The position numbers and the translations under genes are program-made. The notes beneath the pieces are model-generated. The model had not been told where the DNA came from, ran no database searches, and worked only from the letters and a program-made list of their open reading frames with translations. From assembly GCF_003576645.1 (NCBI RefSeq), contig NC_044924.1:28268167-28332166 (forward strand): a stretch of DNA of 64,000 bases. The letters run 5' to 3'. This DNA comes from Ipomoea triloba (lineage: Eukaryota > Streptophyta > Magnoliopsida > Solanales > Convolvulaceae). Shown here one piece after another: positions 1-10,207 of the stretch (positions within the stretch are counted from its first letter, which is position 1; each line of letters begins with the position of its first letter).

Positions 1-718
1 AAGAGGACAATTGAGAAAAAAATAAATAAATTCTGACCAAAAATAATTTCTTTATGCACCCAGCTGGCACGTGAATTGCACGCGTTGGGGCAGATTTTCC
101 CACACGTAAGAGTGGCGCAGTTGCTTTCATTTGTTTCCCCATTCAGTAGGCCAAACAAAATTTTGGATTTGTTGTACGAGTAAAAGCAACTATAATAAAA
201 ACACAAAACATTGAATCACTTCCCAGGTGCGTCCATAATGTATAGTTCCATTGTACTTCAAAAACCTACAACTCATTCTGTATGTACTTGCCAGGTGAAT
301 TCAATTCCTAGACTTATGCTAGCATGCACAACATAGGCTTTTGGATTTGGCGGGGATTACAGGTCACCCTTAACAGCTTCAGTCTACATTTTGTGGGGCA
401 GGACAAGAGGATTTTGAGATTGAGGAAAATATGAATGAGCTGTTTCACGCAACATTATTGTTTGCTGCATGCCAATCTATACTCTCACAAATGTAGCAAC
501 AACAGCCAAGTAGCCAATGTACTAGTCAAGGGTCGGGGAGATATCAAGAATAAAGTTCAATGTAGAAGAGAGGAGGGAAAATAGAAGAGCAAAATTGAGA
601 AAAATAAAAACAAATTCTGACAAAAAAAAATAGTTTCTTTATGCACCCAACTGGCCCATGAACTGCACGCACCCTACTTGGTTGCAGATTTTCCAACACG
701 CGAGAGTGGCCCAGTTTG
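1..718 (+). repeat. R1 repeat array (about 590-bp unit)
   Basis: The block around position 60-230 (CAGCTGGCACGTGAATTGCA, then a CACACGTAAGAGTGGCGCAG stretch) recurs near 650-718, giving a period of about 588 bp. The same unit is found at 12.7, 20.5, 34.0, 34.7, 46.0 and 51.6 kb and inverted at 6.2 kb. No conserved reading frame survives in all copies. It directly adjoins module R2, as it does at 21.8 and 35.2 kb, so R1 and R2 look like parts of one larger dispersed element. The element class is not known to me. Confidence 0.7.
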
Positions 719-959
719 AAGATAATTAAAGAAGATTAGAACCGTTATGAATTTCTGTAATATAATATTTTCTGTAAAATATTCGTTGTTCAGTAATCTG
801 ATTAAAATCGCCACAATGCAGATAATTAAAGAAGATTAGAACCGTTATTTTCTCTTCTCCCAAAAGGTTGAATCCCAAAACCCCAAGGACCCAACCCTGG
901 CCTGACAAAGCATCTGTGAGGATGTAAATTATGGTAACTCAACTGAACACAGAAGTTAG
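719..959 (+). repeat. R2 module
   Basis: AT-rich block marked by ATTTCTGTAATATAATATTT and CTCTTCTCCCAAAAGGTT. Diverged copies stand at 21.8, 35.2 and 48.9 kb; three of the four are followed at once by a plant-mobile-domain remnant, the 21.8-kb copy is not. It is probably a non-coding part of that element. No gene is seen in it. Confidence 0.65.
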
Positions 960-1757
960 ATCTTTACTAACTGCGCACAAGGATGGTGCAGTTTGTGCAT
1001 TAATGGAAGATTCCCTAAAAGATTATGAGTTTTGTTTTTCTAGAGAGGGAACATTTTGAGGATTTGGGTGCAAGAATTTGATGATAGGGTTATGACTTAC
1101 ATTGGACTGGTAGGCTTTGATGGATTATATAGATTGGAAATGATATATTTGGATTGGTCTTTAATTTGATCACTGCAATGTTGGAGATATGGTGGCTAGA
1201 GACCCATTCTTTCCAATTGCCATTATTTGGGGAAGTCACCATCACATTGCAAGATGGGTAGATTATATTCTCTTAGGATTGTGCATTGATGGTACGGATG
1301 TTTCCAAATGCAGACAAAAGATGACATATGTTTGTCATGACCACCTCTATAATATTATTAGGCTTAACAATATATAATTCAATTTCATTTTCATGTACAT
1401 CTCCTTTGATCCTAACATGTCTACAGAATTAGCTGCCACTGACAGAAAATTCAACTTATGAAGACATGGAATGCATGACTCGATTGCATACCTCGACACG
1501 ACAAACAACAATGTGAAACTATGTTTCTTAGACTACATTAGAGAGTTGTAAAGTGCCAATGACTACACAGGTGGCCGGTGCTTGTATTGAAGCATGTATG
1601 TGCAAGGTGACCATAGATATGATGCTTATATGCTTGTCAAATAAGCTATTCCTTAATCTTCTTCAATTGTGGATTTGGAAGGGTGTATCGCCTTACTTTC
1701 TCCAAGCATACTCATCCTCCCTCACGATGTAATAGATCGACTTAGAATTATCAGGTA
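960..1757 (+). pseudogene. plant mobile domain (PMD) remnant, copy A
   Basis: Translation across frames gives pieces of the plant mobile domain (aminotransferase-like PMD, as in MAIN/MAIL proteins and in some Mutator-like and gypsy elements): GLVGFDGLYRLEMIYLDWSL at about 1107-1166, then ETHSFQLP and GEVTITLQD at 1200-1255, then ILLGLCIDG near 1270, and later a region equal to the LLQLW motif near 1660-1680. Stops and frameshifts break it several times, so it is a pseudogene. It starts with the dispersed AAGGATGGTGCA module and follows R2. PMD proteins are nuclear factors or transposon passengers; no active role is expected here. The family assignment is firm from motif order; the boundaries are approximate. 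Confidence 0.75.
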
Positions 1758-2224
1758 TATATATTTTATTAATCTATTTCAAAGTTATGCTAAACCAATA
1801 TTATGCGTTAAAAATTAAATATCGGTCTAATAGGTACCAACCATTAAAAAGGAATGAACATAATTTACAAAAAATAAAAAAGAACCAAAATAAATAATAA
1901 TCCGTGTTAAACTAGAAAAAAATATTTTGTATTAGTGATATAAGAAAGTACAAATGGTAGCTGGTACTCATAGTGGCTACGTACCATTTGTTATTTTCAA
2001 TGTCTTCTATACAAATATTCTTTTTAATTAGTTTAATATTAATTATTCCTTTTTTTCTTTTTATCTTTTATGTTTATACTTTTTGATACAGTGATATAGG
2101 TGAAATTATTTTTTGCAATAGTTGATAGAATGGGAAAAACGTGAAAAAAATGTTGTGAATGGGTGATGATGATAATGATTGAACGTGGTTACAATAATAT
2201 GTTAGAGCAACTTCATTTGTTTGA
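1758..2224 (+). repeat. PMD element 3' tail
   Basis: AT-rich sequence with no gene. The parts at 1758-1860 and 1985-2224 recur after other PMD copies (49.9-50.2 kb and 51.4 kb), for example the TTTTTGATACAGTGATATAG stretch at 2079 and 50039. It is therefore likely the tail of the PMD repeat. Confidence 0.5.
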
Positions 2225-2345
2225 CCTTTTTTTTTTACGCGCCTAGGGACCAAACCCAACTGGAAAACACGCTGCCAGTGTAACTCTTTCATTTTACACC
2301 ATGCATGCACCATCTTTGCCCAAATCTTGCACCCAACTACTTCAC
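2225..2345 (-). repeat. PMD-element 5' module, inverted fragment
   Basis: On the minus strand this carries the TTGGGTGCAAGATTTGGGCA block and the TACACTGGCAGCGTGTTTTC block that open the C-type PMD copies at 19.6, 48.1 and 61.8 kb. It ends against the intron side of the NAC exon, so it marks where the NAC fragment was truncated. Confidence 0.55.
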
Positions 2346-2418
2346 CAATTTAATTCGGATAGAGATTGAGTTTTTACCATAAATTTATCGCGAATTGTAC
2401 CAAAAATAAATTACTCAC

Positions 2419-2620
2419 CAGGCAGGTCCCAGGGCTCGAGTTTACAGATGTCAATTTTTCGAATCACATTGACTTTAGCCTTCGAGCCATTGATTTTCAG
2501 CTTCAGATAGTGATTGATGAGCTCCTCGTCTGTCGGGTAGAACCTGAACCCCACCGGCAGCGAGCTCAGGGGCAGCAACACCGTCGTCGATCTTTCTAAC
2601 GGAAGTACGACCAGAGACAT
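2419..2620 (-). pseudogene. NAC transcription factor, exon 1 only
   Basis: The minus strand from ATG at 2618-2620 encodes 67 residues up to a splice donor. It contains the NAC subdomain A motif LPVGFRFYPTDEELINHY at residues 21-38, then subdomain B with EIDxCKxEPWDLP (here KIDICKLEPWDLP). NAC proteins are plant nuclear transcription factors. The coding exon ends at a GTGAGT donor at 2418-2413, the usual place of intron 1 in NAC genes. Beyond the donor the sequence runs within about 75 bp into a dispersed repeat, and no exon 2 (subdomains C-E) was found on the minus strand down to position 1. It is an orphan exon: gene fragment or transposon-captured exon. The leucine-rich start and LINHYLKLKI resemble the membrane-tethered NTL subgroup, which is only an inference. 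Confidence 0.8.
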
Positions 2621-2875
2621 GGTTGAATGTCTGATTGTTACATTTTCAGAGCAGATCTAGGGTTTCCTATGTACATAGCTAGAGAGGTTAAAGAATGAGC
2701 GTTTGAACTTGATACTATAAGTATGAGTAGATGAGGTTATAGGGACTTACCAGAGAGGCGGAGAGCCAAAGACCCTATGGTTGTCATCACATGAGTGAGA
2801 GGGTTTGAGGTAAGGAGTGGGAGAGTCAGGCAACGGGCTCAAATGAGGGTTAAAATCTGAAATCCTCACACACAC
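2621..2875 (-). other. Upstream flank of the NAC exon
   Basis: On the minus strand a second donor-like site, GTAAGTCC, begins near 2756, and an AG stands a few bases before the NAC ATG. This could be a 5' UTR exon plus an intron of the source gene. No coding sequence is seen. Support is weak. Confidence 0.25.
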
Positions 2876-3062
2876 ACATATAAATTGAAGGTGGTCGGAA
2901 TTTAAACAATTTCAAATGACCAAAAACTTTTCCGACCACCATTCAAAAGTGGTCAGAATATCCGTCCACCCAACTTTTCGTCGAAAAAATTTAAAAAATA
3001 CACTTTTCCCAGACCAATTTCGTAGGTGGTCGGAATATTAAAGATTTCCAACCGTGAATAAC
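2876..3062. mobile_element. CACTA-like subterminal repeat cluster
   Basis: The short motif GGTGGTCGGAA and its complement TTCCGACCACC occur several times in 190 bp in both directions (about 2890, 2930, 2955, 3030), with AT-rich spacers. Such clusters are typical of subterminal regions of CACTA (En/Spm) elements. No CACTA terminus or transposase is visible, so the class is inferred. It lies beside the orphan NAC exon. Confidence 0.45.
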
Positions 3063-3323
3063 AAGGCGATTGGTTGAATGTAATTGAGTTGTAATTGAAT
3101 TGTAATTCAATGAGGCCTCAATTACATTGTTTGGTTGGAGAGAATTGCAATTCCCTCGAATTGCAATTCCCTTATGTTGTTGAATTGAATCCCAAACTGA
3201 CTGGGAAATCTAGACCGCAACGCACCGAAAACGTGCGAATCCAGGATCAAATGAGAAGTGCAGACAACTGTTTTAGATCTAGCTTTTACTGTTTTACACT
3301 CTTCACAAATACAAATATTGAGT
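3063..3323. mobile_element. MITE-like fragment
   Basis: A run of ATTGAATTGTAATTCAAT-type inverted words with GTTTGGTTGG close by is typical of MITE ends, but a matching opposite end and target duplication were not found. No gene seen. Confidence 0.3.
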
Positions 3324-3457
3324 AGAATTACTTTAAAAGGAATGTAAACGGTAATGAGAAATTTGATTGAATTACTTTAAAAAGAATGTATACGGTAATG
3401 AGAAATTTGATAGAATTACTTTAAAAGGAGTGTAAATGGTAATGAGAAATTTGACCT
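3324..3457 (+). repeat. 44-bp tandem repeat, 3 copies
   Basis: The block GAATTACTTTAAAAGGAATG followed by GGTAATGAGAAATTTGA starts at about 3325, 3369 and 3413. Elsewhere in the window (36.4, 50.6 and 62.8 kb) the same block is single, so this is a local expansion inside repeat R4. Confidence 0.85.
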
Positions 3458-3560
3458 TCATTGGAGTAAATGAATTCACCCACATATAATGGTAGAAATC
3501 ATATATAGATTTGTGGTTTGGTCTTGGCTCAAATTTTAATGGTATTTGAACGCATTAATT
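3458..3560 (-). repeat. R4 repeat fragment
   Basis: Carries the GTAGAAATCATATATAGATT stretch shared with 36.5 and 50.7 kb. Confidence 0.5.
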
Positions 3561-3835
3561 ACTGGCTATGAATGAAGCATACCAGTTATAAGCTAATTAG
3601 TTGGTTTGACAACCGATAGTATTAGTTGGTTGTAGAAATATATTTGGTAAATTAATTGTTTACTATTAGCTGATTATATATAAAATGATTTTATGAAAAT
3701 GATTGTATAGTACAGTGTTATTCTGAGTTTTACATATATTAGGAGGTATGAACTTTTAATCCTGATAAATGATTCTAAAATTCAATCAAGTCACCAATTA
3801 TACTTTTGCTAAGAACATAAGGGCAACCACAACAA
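3561..3835 (-). repeat. R5 repeat
   Basis: The reverse complement matches 11.76-12.0, 18.69-18.9 and 34.26-34.56 kb (shared words: TAGAATCATTTATCAGGATT, AAAGTTCATACCTCCTAATA). Probably a short non-autonomous transposon; termini were not resolved. Confidence 0.6.
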
Positions 3836-4339
3836 TGGTTTCTTACTTTCTTGTGATTTTTTGCATAGACCAAACTTAGGGTGTTCTTTTTAACAAATCT
3901 GGCGTGATTTTTTTTAGTCATTTGTACTCATACAAATCAAAACATTTTGTGGGATCAAAAGGTGAGAAAGCAGTTGTCTCTAGTTATGACCATGGTTCAA
4001 TTCAAACTGACCCGTTTACTGTTAGAACCGGATCGAAATCAAAATGTTACGTCTATTCCGATTTTGATTAGAATCGTAACCTAAAGGTTCCGGTTTTGGT
4101 TGTGAAAAATCTGTAACTGGAACTGTGCAGAACCGGACGACTCCGGTTCCAGAACTGTAAAAAAAATGGTTTAAAATTTAAAAGTCATTGATTGTTACAT
4201 GACTGTCCACTTGTCCAACATGTTACTTGAATGCATTGAATGCAGTCATTCAAGATGCACGCACACAGCACCATCCATGCAGAAAAAATACAGCTGTTAT
4301 ATATATATATATATATAATATTTTTTTTCATTTGTTATC
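3836..4339. repeat. Repeat with GGTTCCGG words, then a TA microsatellite
   Basis: 4000-4160 contains repeated ACCGGA, GGTTCCGGTT and TTCCAGAACTG words; a related inverted block stands at 22.75-22.9 kb. A (TA)n tract lies at 4298-4317. An inverted R3-type fragment (ATGCACGCACACAGCACCATCC) is at 4253-4275. No gene. Confidence 0.4.
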
Positions 4340-5080
4340 CAACACACCAAGACTACGTTTCTTTTGCTGCCGCGTACCGCCCAGGCGCCCACCACGGAAC
4401 CACTCCTGCTGCTTTTGCCTGCCGGTCCATCGCCTCCCACTGCCTCGCCAACGCCTCTGCATCGGCCCTCGCTATTCGCCTTGACCCCAGTTACCAGGTT
4501 TGGTCTTCTTCAACTCTTCTGTTACTAATGAGCATCACCTTCTAACAATCTTACCCCTTGACGGGTTGAGCTATAAATGTTAATTTCAATAATTTATTGA
4601 ATTGTTTGGTTGCCCTAGTTTTCTAATTTTGTTTTTGCCTTAATTTTCTTAATTTTGGAGTTGCCCTAATTCAATTGATACTAGTTGCTGTCGTAGATTT
4701 TGCTCTAATTGCCCTAATTTTGTGTTTTTTCCCCTAATTTTGTGTTTTTTTATTAGTAGTTGTTGCCGTAGTGCTGTAGTTGCTGATGTGATTCATTGCC
4801 CAATTCATTCCGCTTGATATGATTCATTGATTTGCTAATTAGTTATTAGTTAATTAGTATTTTAATTACTTAATATGTGTATTAGTAATTACTAATTAAT
4901 TATTTGCTATTTATTGATTCTGCTTATGTTTATGTTGATTTGCTACTTAGTGATTTGCTTATGTTATTTGTTATTTGTTGAACAATCTTATTCGTATTTG
5001 ATATTTTGTAGTTGAACATTTTTTAATTCATTTTACCTTTGTTTCATCGCCCCCACTCAACATAAATCCGGGCTCGGCCA
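4340..5080. other. Unassigned stretch, UTR-like
   Basis: A C-rich segment at 4345-4500 changes into T-rich DNA with repeated GCCCTAATTTT words. The end at 5050-5080 (CATAAATCCGGGCTCGGCCA) resembles sequence often found near the edges of plant hAT-type or LTR elements. No domain was recognised in the short frames. Nothing firmer can be said. Confidence 0.25.
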
Positions 5081-5084
5081 CTAG

Positions 5085-5480
5085 AACTTCACAAACAGTG
5101 TGTTTGTCAAATTTTTGAAATCTTTTTTTTTTATACCTGAAATACATATCAGTATATACGACTTGCATTTCTCATATGTATTACGACACACCACAAACAA
5201 AAGTGACACTTTATTCTTGGTACCTCCCTAACCCTGACCATTTTGGCTGCTAGGCCATTGTTGCTGTATTTGTGAGAATAAATTGGCATGCAGGAACTAT
5301 TTTCCTCATATTCTACCTTTCAGGGAATCTTCCATGATGAACAAACTGCACCATCCTTGCACAAATAATCTTGCACTAAAAACCTCCAAATCTTACACCC
5401 AACATTGTAGCAAATGAACACACCTTGAAATCATGCACAAACTCCACCTTCATCCACCCTATACTAACATTCTTGCTCCC
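5085..5480 (-). repeat. R1/R3 composite, inverted
   Basis: The reverse complement holds the GTGCAAGGATGGTGCAG module, the AGGTACCAAGAATAAAGTG block and the TACATATGAGAAATGCAAGT block seen at 44.2 and 51.9 kb. Degenerate, no open gene. Confidence 0.6.
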
Positions 5481-5734
5481 CCAACCTCTTCTAGGCTGTT
5501 GGGGGGCGTCACCCAGCACTATGCGCTGGTCATGGCTCAATGAAGCCTTGACATGCAGCAGATGAATTTCCAGCTTTCTCCAATCTATCTCTACCCATCC
5601 TACTTAATTATGCTATATATGCATAACGTGACCTCATCTGCATTAATCAAACAAAATTTTGTTGGACTAATTAATTAATGATGTTCAGAATCATAATAAT
5701 GCTTTCACAATCAATGATTGTGAGAAATTTATTC
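5481..5734 (-). repeat. Fragment shared with 20.2-20.35 kb
   Basis: 5570-5705 in reverse complement matches 20205-20345 (TAATTAAGTAGGATGG, AACATTATTAATTAGTCC). The remaining bases show nothing recognisable. Confidence 0.5.
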
Positions 5735-6012
5735 TGTGAGGTTTTCTATTTTGTGCGTATTAGTTATTACACCGTAAGATAGAGCACAACAAATAACCCA
5801 CATATAAATACATCATTGCAATAAGAAAGTTACCAAGTCTTGGGCCTAGTGGAGAAGAGAAGCTCAAATGAAGAAAAAAAAATTTAGAGGGAGAGAGAGA
5901 CTTAATTACATGAGAGAAGGAGAGGAATTGTGGGTTGCAAAATGAGAAGGAAAATGAGGGCATCATGAGTAATGCTATTTATATAGCTAGGGTTTTTGAG
6001 GGCAATATTGGT
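5735..6012 (+). repeat. R8 exon-like repeat, copy 1
   Basis: Shares about 270 bp with 15.65 and 16.44 kb, including ACCAAGTCTTGGGCCTAGTG and AGGAATTGTGGG. Read on the minus strand, the purine-rich core becomes a pyrimidine-rich block flanked by TTTTGCAG upstream and a GTAACTTTC donor-like site downstream, as an internal exon would be. No protein family is recognised. See the finding on R8. Confidence 0.6.
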
Positions 6013-6640
6013 CAAATCAACTTTAAAATGACTAATCAGACATTTTCCAAACACTCCTATGCTATAAAATTCTTGCACCTAAATTTTCAAATTCTCTATC
6101 AAAAGAACACAAAAAATGCCCTCAACTTCTTTTAAGGAATCTTCAATTGATGCACACACATAGCACCATCCTTGCACAAATCTTGCATTGAACTTCACCC
6201 ACGTTGAGTTTTTCCAATTATATTTCGGAAATATTTTTTTTTACCTGAAATACATGTCAGTACCTACGACTTGCGTTTATTGTATGTGTTACACGACACA
6301 CGAAAAATGCAAGTGGCACTTTATTCTTGATACCTCCTTGACTCTTAAATAGTACTTTGGCTACTTTTGTTGCCCTATTTGTAACAGTAGATGGGCAGCA
6401 AACAGTAGTGTTGCTTAGCTTGATACCGCTCATTCTTATTTTCCTTAGACTCAAAACCCTCTTGTCCTGCCATATAGAATGTAGACTAAAGTTGTTGATG
6501 GTGACCTGCAATCCCGACCGCCTGAGCTAGAAGCATGTGATATGCATCTTAGCATGAGGCTGGGAATTGAATTCCCCTGAATGGGAAGTACATACAGAAT
6601 GAGTTGTAGGTTGCTGAAGTATACTATATATGGAACCATA
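6013..6640 (-). repeat. R3 plus R1, inverted copy
   Basis: Reading the minus strand from 6640 downward one meets the R1 3' block (CTCATGCTAAGATGCATATC, AGGGTTTTGAGTCTAAGG), the GGTATCAAGAATAAAGTGCC block, then the R3 core at 6185-6015. The order is the same as at 51.6-52.2 kb on plus, so the two are copies of one composite. Confidence 0.7.
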
Positions 6641-7394
6641 CATTATGGAGGCATGTTATGCAGGAAGCCGAAGGATGAAGAAGCCAACCAGAGATGACAA
6701 AGGAGTGGACATGGCTTTGTTGGTTGGATTTTAGGTGAACTTTTTTTTAAAAGAAATTTGACAAATTCAGGTGGGACTTGCATTTTTTGCGAGAAACTTC
6801 CAAACGAAGTTTTCCTTCTTTTGTTTATATGCTTTTGCACTTCACTGCATGCGTTGTAGTGGATGTAAAAATACTCAAAATAAACTTTTAGCTCATGCTT
6901 TGTAATGACTGTAAATAGATAAATATTAGTTTGTTTGATACATAACAATGGTCGACAATGGCGATGAAGCTGTTGAAATTCGCAGGGAAAGGGAAGAGCA
7001 CTGTAGCCTTTTGGAGAAGACGGTACGTATTTGCTTGTTTGAAAATGACGTCGTGGGACGGAGTAAACGGCCGCCGTTTCATTTAGTAAATGAAATGGCA
7101 GCGTTTTGGGACCATGGTCCACAATGGATTGTGGACCATGGTCCACCGTATAAGAACTGACTAACCTGCGTATGCACATCCTTCTATGTCAATGGGCACG
7201 GGGTCCATGTGTGTGCACATACCTCCCTAAGTATTTCGGTGACATGTGTGTGCTCGCAGTTGCAGTTGTGTGCTTCAGTTGGTGAGGCGGTCCAATATCC
7301 TCATGGATCTGACCGTTGCCATCTTTTACTTTACAATGCAGCAAATGTCATTCTCAATTTATTCACTTAAGAAATTCAACAATTAACTACCATT
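6641..7394. other. Unassigned stretch with a palindrome
   Basis: Contains the 36-bp palindrome at 7109-7144 and an inverted AAACGG/CCGTTT block near 7065-7105. Long frames on the minus strand (6643-7179) show no recognisable domain and are read as chance. Nothing else is seen. Confidence 0.3.
7109..7144. repeat. Palindrome built from GGACCATGGTCC
   Basis: Two GGACCATGGTCC words (7109-7120 and 7133-7144), each itself a perfect palindrome, flank ACAATGGATTGT; 17-base arms pair with one central mismatch pair. The same word forms the ends of the element at 33384-33782. Confidence 0.85.
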
Positions 7395-7815
7395 TCCATG
7401 GTTCTTTATTACACTTATTCACATATTGCATTTTCTAAATATTTAGTTACTTATTAGTAGTATAAACTTCAACAAGTAACATGTTAAGCCATCCACACCC
7501 ATGAATTTTGGATATTGCCAAATGATGGGGAAGAAAAAAATAATAATAACTGCCATATGGCTGCAAGTCCTTTTTTTTTTTTTTAAATTTTATTTTATAA
7601 ATTTCTTAAGCATTACTTTTATTTCTTTTAACTTTTATTAATACTTTATTGGTAAATAATAATTTTTTTAATAAGTTGATGTGATAGTACAGTGGAGTTA
7701 GTTTTGAAAGATGAGAGAGAATTGTATGGATGAAGAGTGAATAGATAAATGCAAATTTTATGAGAAAATATTGAATGAGTGTGGATAGCCTTAGGTCTTT
7801 GTGTCTACGGAAGGG
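7395..7815 (-). mobile_element. Duplicated segment with a probable MITE
   Basis: Matches 15180-15590 over about 400 bp. Inside, TTAAGCCATCCACACCCAT at about 7484 and its inverted counterpart ATGAGTGTGGATAGCCTTA at about 7774-7793 look like terminal inverted repeats with TTA at both outer sides, as in Tourist/Harbinger MITEs. The flanks are shared too, so the MITE was copied with its surroundings. Confidence 0.5.
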
Positions 7816-7882
7816 GACATGGACCAATGCAGAAAATAGACAATATTAGTTGCACACCAAATTTTACATGACTTTTTTAAAT

Positions 7883-8158
7883 TCATAAATGTGTACCTGG
7901 AGTAGTTGAAAGATTATCATGATCACTTTCTTCATTAGACTTTTGAATAACATCAGAGTCCCACATCTTCTCCAGTCCATTTTTCTTAAAAATTTTAGCA
8001 TCAAAGTGCATGCCTCCAACATATGAATAGAATACAATTTGACCAACGTCAAGATCATTGTCTTTATAAAATGTCTCCCAACCGTCGCTAAAAAATATGC
8101 CATCTCTCTCTGTACGTATGTGAACCCTCCATTGGTGAACATTAGGGTGGATGAAGGT
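7883..8158 (-). pseudogene. B3 DNA-binding domain fragment
   Basis: The minus strand from 8158 encodes an open run of about 90 residues ending at TGA 7885-7883. It includes W-x-V-x-I, DGIFFSDGWETFYKDNDL, VGQIVFYSYVGG and FDAKIFKKNGLEK, in the order of the second half of a B3 domain (the GW..F motif, the GD-type turn, the F.Y strand, the final iF...g.e). B3 proteins are plant nuclear transcription factors; the spacing suits the REM subfamily. The first strands of the domain and any start codon are missing: the frame is cut at about 8158, where a PMD element on the other strand begins. A 22-bp piece of the same sequence recurs at 16085-16107. Likely a truncated gene or captured exon. Confidence 0.75.
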
Positions 8159-8159
8159 A

Positions 8160-8897
8160 GAATTTGGTATGATCTCAATGTGTGTTCAAGTGCTACAATG
8201 TTACCTAGGTGCAAGATTTGTGCAAGGATGGTGCAATTTTTCCATCAATGAAAGATTCCCTAAAAGAATATGTGGATTTTTTTTTAGTGATGGAAAATTT
8301 TTTGAATTTACATATAAGAATGTAATGATAGGGTTATGGCTCACATTCAACATGCAGACTTTAATTTGATGGATTGTCTAGATTGGAAATGATGCATTCG
8401 AACGAATGTTGCAAAGAGACACATCCATTATATATTCTTTCCAACTTCCATTTGGGGAAGCCACCATCACATTGCAAGATGTGGAGATTTTCTTAGGATT
8501 GCGTATTCCTCGGAATTATTAGGCCTAACAATAACTCAATTTCCTGCACCTCTTGTTTGATCCTGACATGGCTACAAAATTTGTTACCACTGACAAAGCA
8601 TTCCGCTGGTGAAAACATAGAGTGCATGACTCAGTTGCGTATCATGCAATTACTAGGTGAGTGAAGTGTAATTTCCCAACACATCGAACAACAATGTGAG
8701 ACTATTTCTCTTATACTACATTAGAGATTTTCAAAGTGCCAATAACTACAATTAGGTAATGTTCTTCTTGCCTTCTTGTATTGAAAGCATGTGTAGGCCG
8801 GATGACCATGGATAGTGCTTGTCTAATTGGTGATTCCTCATTCTTCTTCAATTGTCGGTTTGGTTATTATCAAGCTTTTCTTCAAAGTCCAAATACA
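8160..8897 (+). pseudogene. PMD remnant, copy B
   Basis: The best preserved PMD stretch in the window: at about 8437-8510 one frame reads SFQLPFGEATITLQD followed without a break by VEIFLGLRI, the signature of the plant mobile domain. Upstream is the AAGGATGGTGCA module at 8225; downstream are a TAGACTACATTAGAG-type block and an LLQL-like end. Frameshifts before and after the signature make it non-functional. It abuts the B3 fragment on the opposite strand. Confidence 0.7.
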
Positions 8898-9185
8898 GTC
8901 AATATCCAATAATGAATATTTTATTTCGAGATTAAGAGTGTAACTTGATAGTAAATTACATTTTTTTTATAACTGGTAATAGGTTTCAGGTCAATATCGC
9001 CACCTCGTTATCTGTGTAAGTAAATAGCTTTTTTCAGGATTAAGAGTGTAGATTAATAGTAAACTACACTTCTTTTCACCAACTAACAATAGTTTTAGGG
9101 TTTATCTTCACACGTCAGCATCTACGTCAATGAATACTTTACTTCGAGATTAAGAGTGTAGCTTGATAGTAAGCTACACTTTTTT
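8898..9185 (+). repeat. About 108-bp tandem repeat, 3 copies
   Basis: The block GAGATTAAGAGTGTAACTTG recurs with its GATTAAGAGTGTA word at 8933, 9038 and 9148, each followed by TAGTAAACTACAC-like sequence. A two-copy version stands at 45.70-45.85 kb. Confidence 0.8.
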
Positions 9186-9430
9186 TTTTTTGTGCTGAAA
9201 ATTGAGTTAGGACAGTATTTTCTTTGCATTTGAATTTCTTTGAAGGAATTGAAGCTCCAAATCCAATTGGAAGACACACAGCCAGTGTAACCCTTTCATT
9301 TGACACAATGCACCATCCTTGTCCAAATCTTGCACCCAACCACTTCACCATTTTAACTCCCATCTATAATTGAGAACATATATTAATCACAACTGAAGCA
9401 CAATCGTTCATTCAACCTTTCAATAATTAA
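9186..9430 (-). repeat. PMD-element 5' module, inverted fragment
   Basis: Minus strand carries TTGGGTGCAAGATTTGGACA and ACACTGGCTGTGTGTCTTCC, the opening module of the C-type PMD copies. Truncated on both sides. Confidence 0.5.
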
Positions 9431-10110
9431 GAGCATAGCAACAATGTTAGGCTAGGTAAGAACATAATTGCAAATGGGACATGGTTCACGTTGTGCCATG
9501 TCTTATTACAATTTTTTTAAAAAAAAAAAAGAAAAAAAAAAGAGGAAACACAAACATTGTTATACTCTATAATACACATGAAAACTAGAAATTCTAGATA
9601 ACTATATGTTCGTGATACAATAAAATTGGTCGTTTAGATGGATAAACCATATGTGGGAAGATAATGGATTAGAAAATATAAGAAAAGGAACATACAGATA
9701 TGATGGGAATAGTGAAAAATCTAATAGTTTTCTCAATCTTATTTTATTCTTTCAGTTCAATTTTGAGTTATATGTTTACAATTCATTTTTATATTAAATT
9801 TATTGTTAATAGGAAATTTTGTATATTTACACATTATATTAAAATTTGTATTAATAATAAAAAAATGAATTTAAAAATTTTGAAAACAATATTTAAGAAA
9901 TTATGTGGCTAACTGCTTTTATCCTTGTGTTGTTCTGACATTATTTATCATCATTTTCCCCTGACTTTCTAATATAGGAATGGATTATTTTATCTTAAAA
10001 CTTATATAATGTTTTTTTCCTTTTTCTTATAATATCTTCATTTTCTACTCCAAGCCAAAGACATTGACCATGTCCACTGTGCCACTAGTTGAACAACACC
10101 AAAAAAAAAT
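9431..10110 (-). repeat. R6 terminal-type repeat, inverted
   Basis: Reverse complement matches 47.53-48.01 and 61.02-61.56 kb (ATAAAATAATCCATTCC, AACTAGAAATTCTAGATAAC words). The 10.04-10.11 kb end (CCACTAGTTGAACAACACC) also matches the inverted ends of the element at 60.84-62.61 kb. Very AT-rich, no gene. Confidence 0.6.
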
Positions 10111-10126
10111 TGAACCATAACTAGCA

Positions 10127-10207
<81 letters not shown>
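10127..10207. repeat. TA microsatellite, left of gap
   Basis: Uninterrupted (TA)n that runs directly into the run of N. Confidence 0.95.

Noticed and set aside
6643..7179. 178-codon open frame on the minus strand
   Set aside because: No domain, poor coding composition, and it runs through the 36-bp palindrome; a chance frame.
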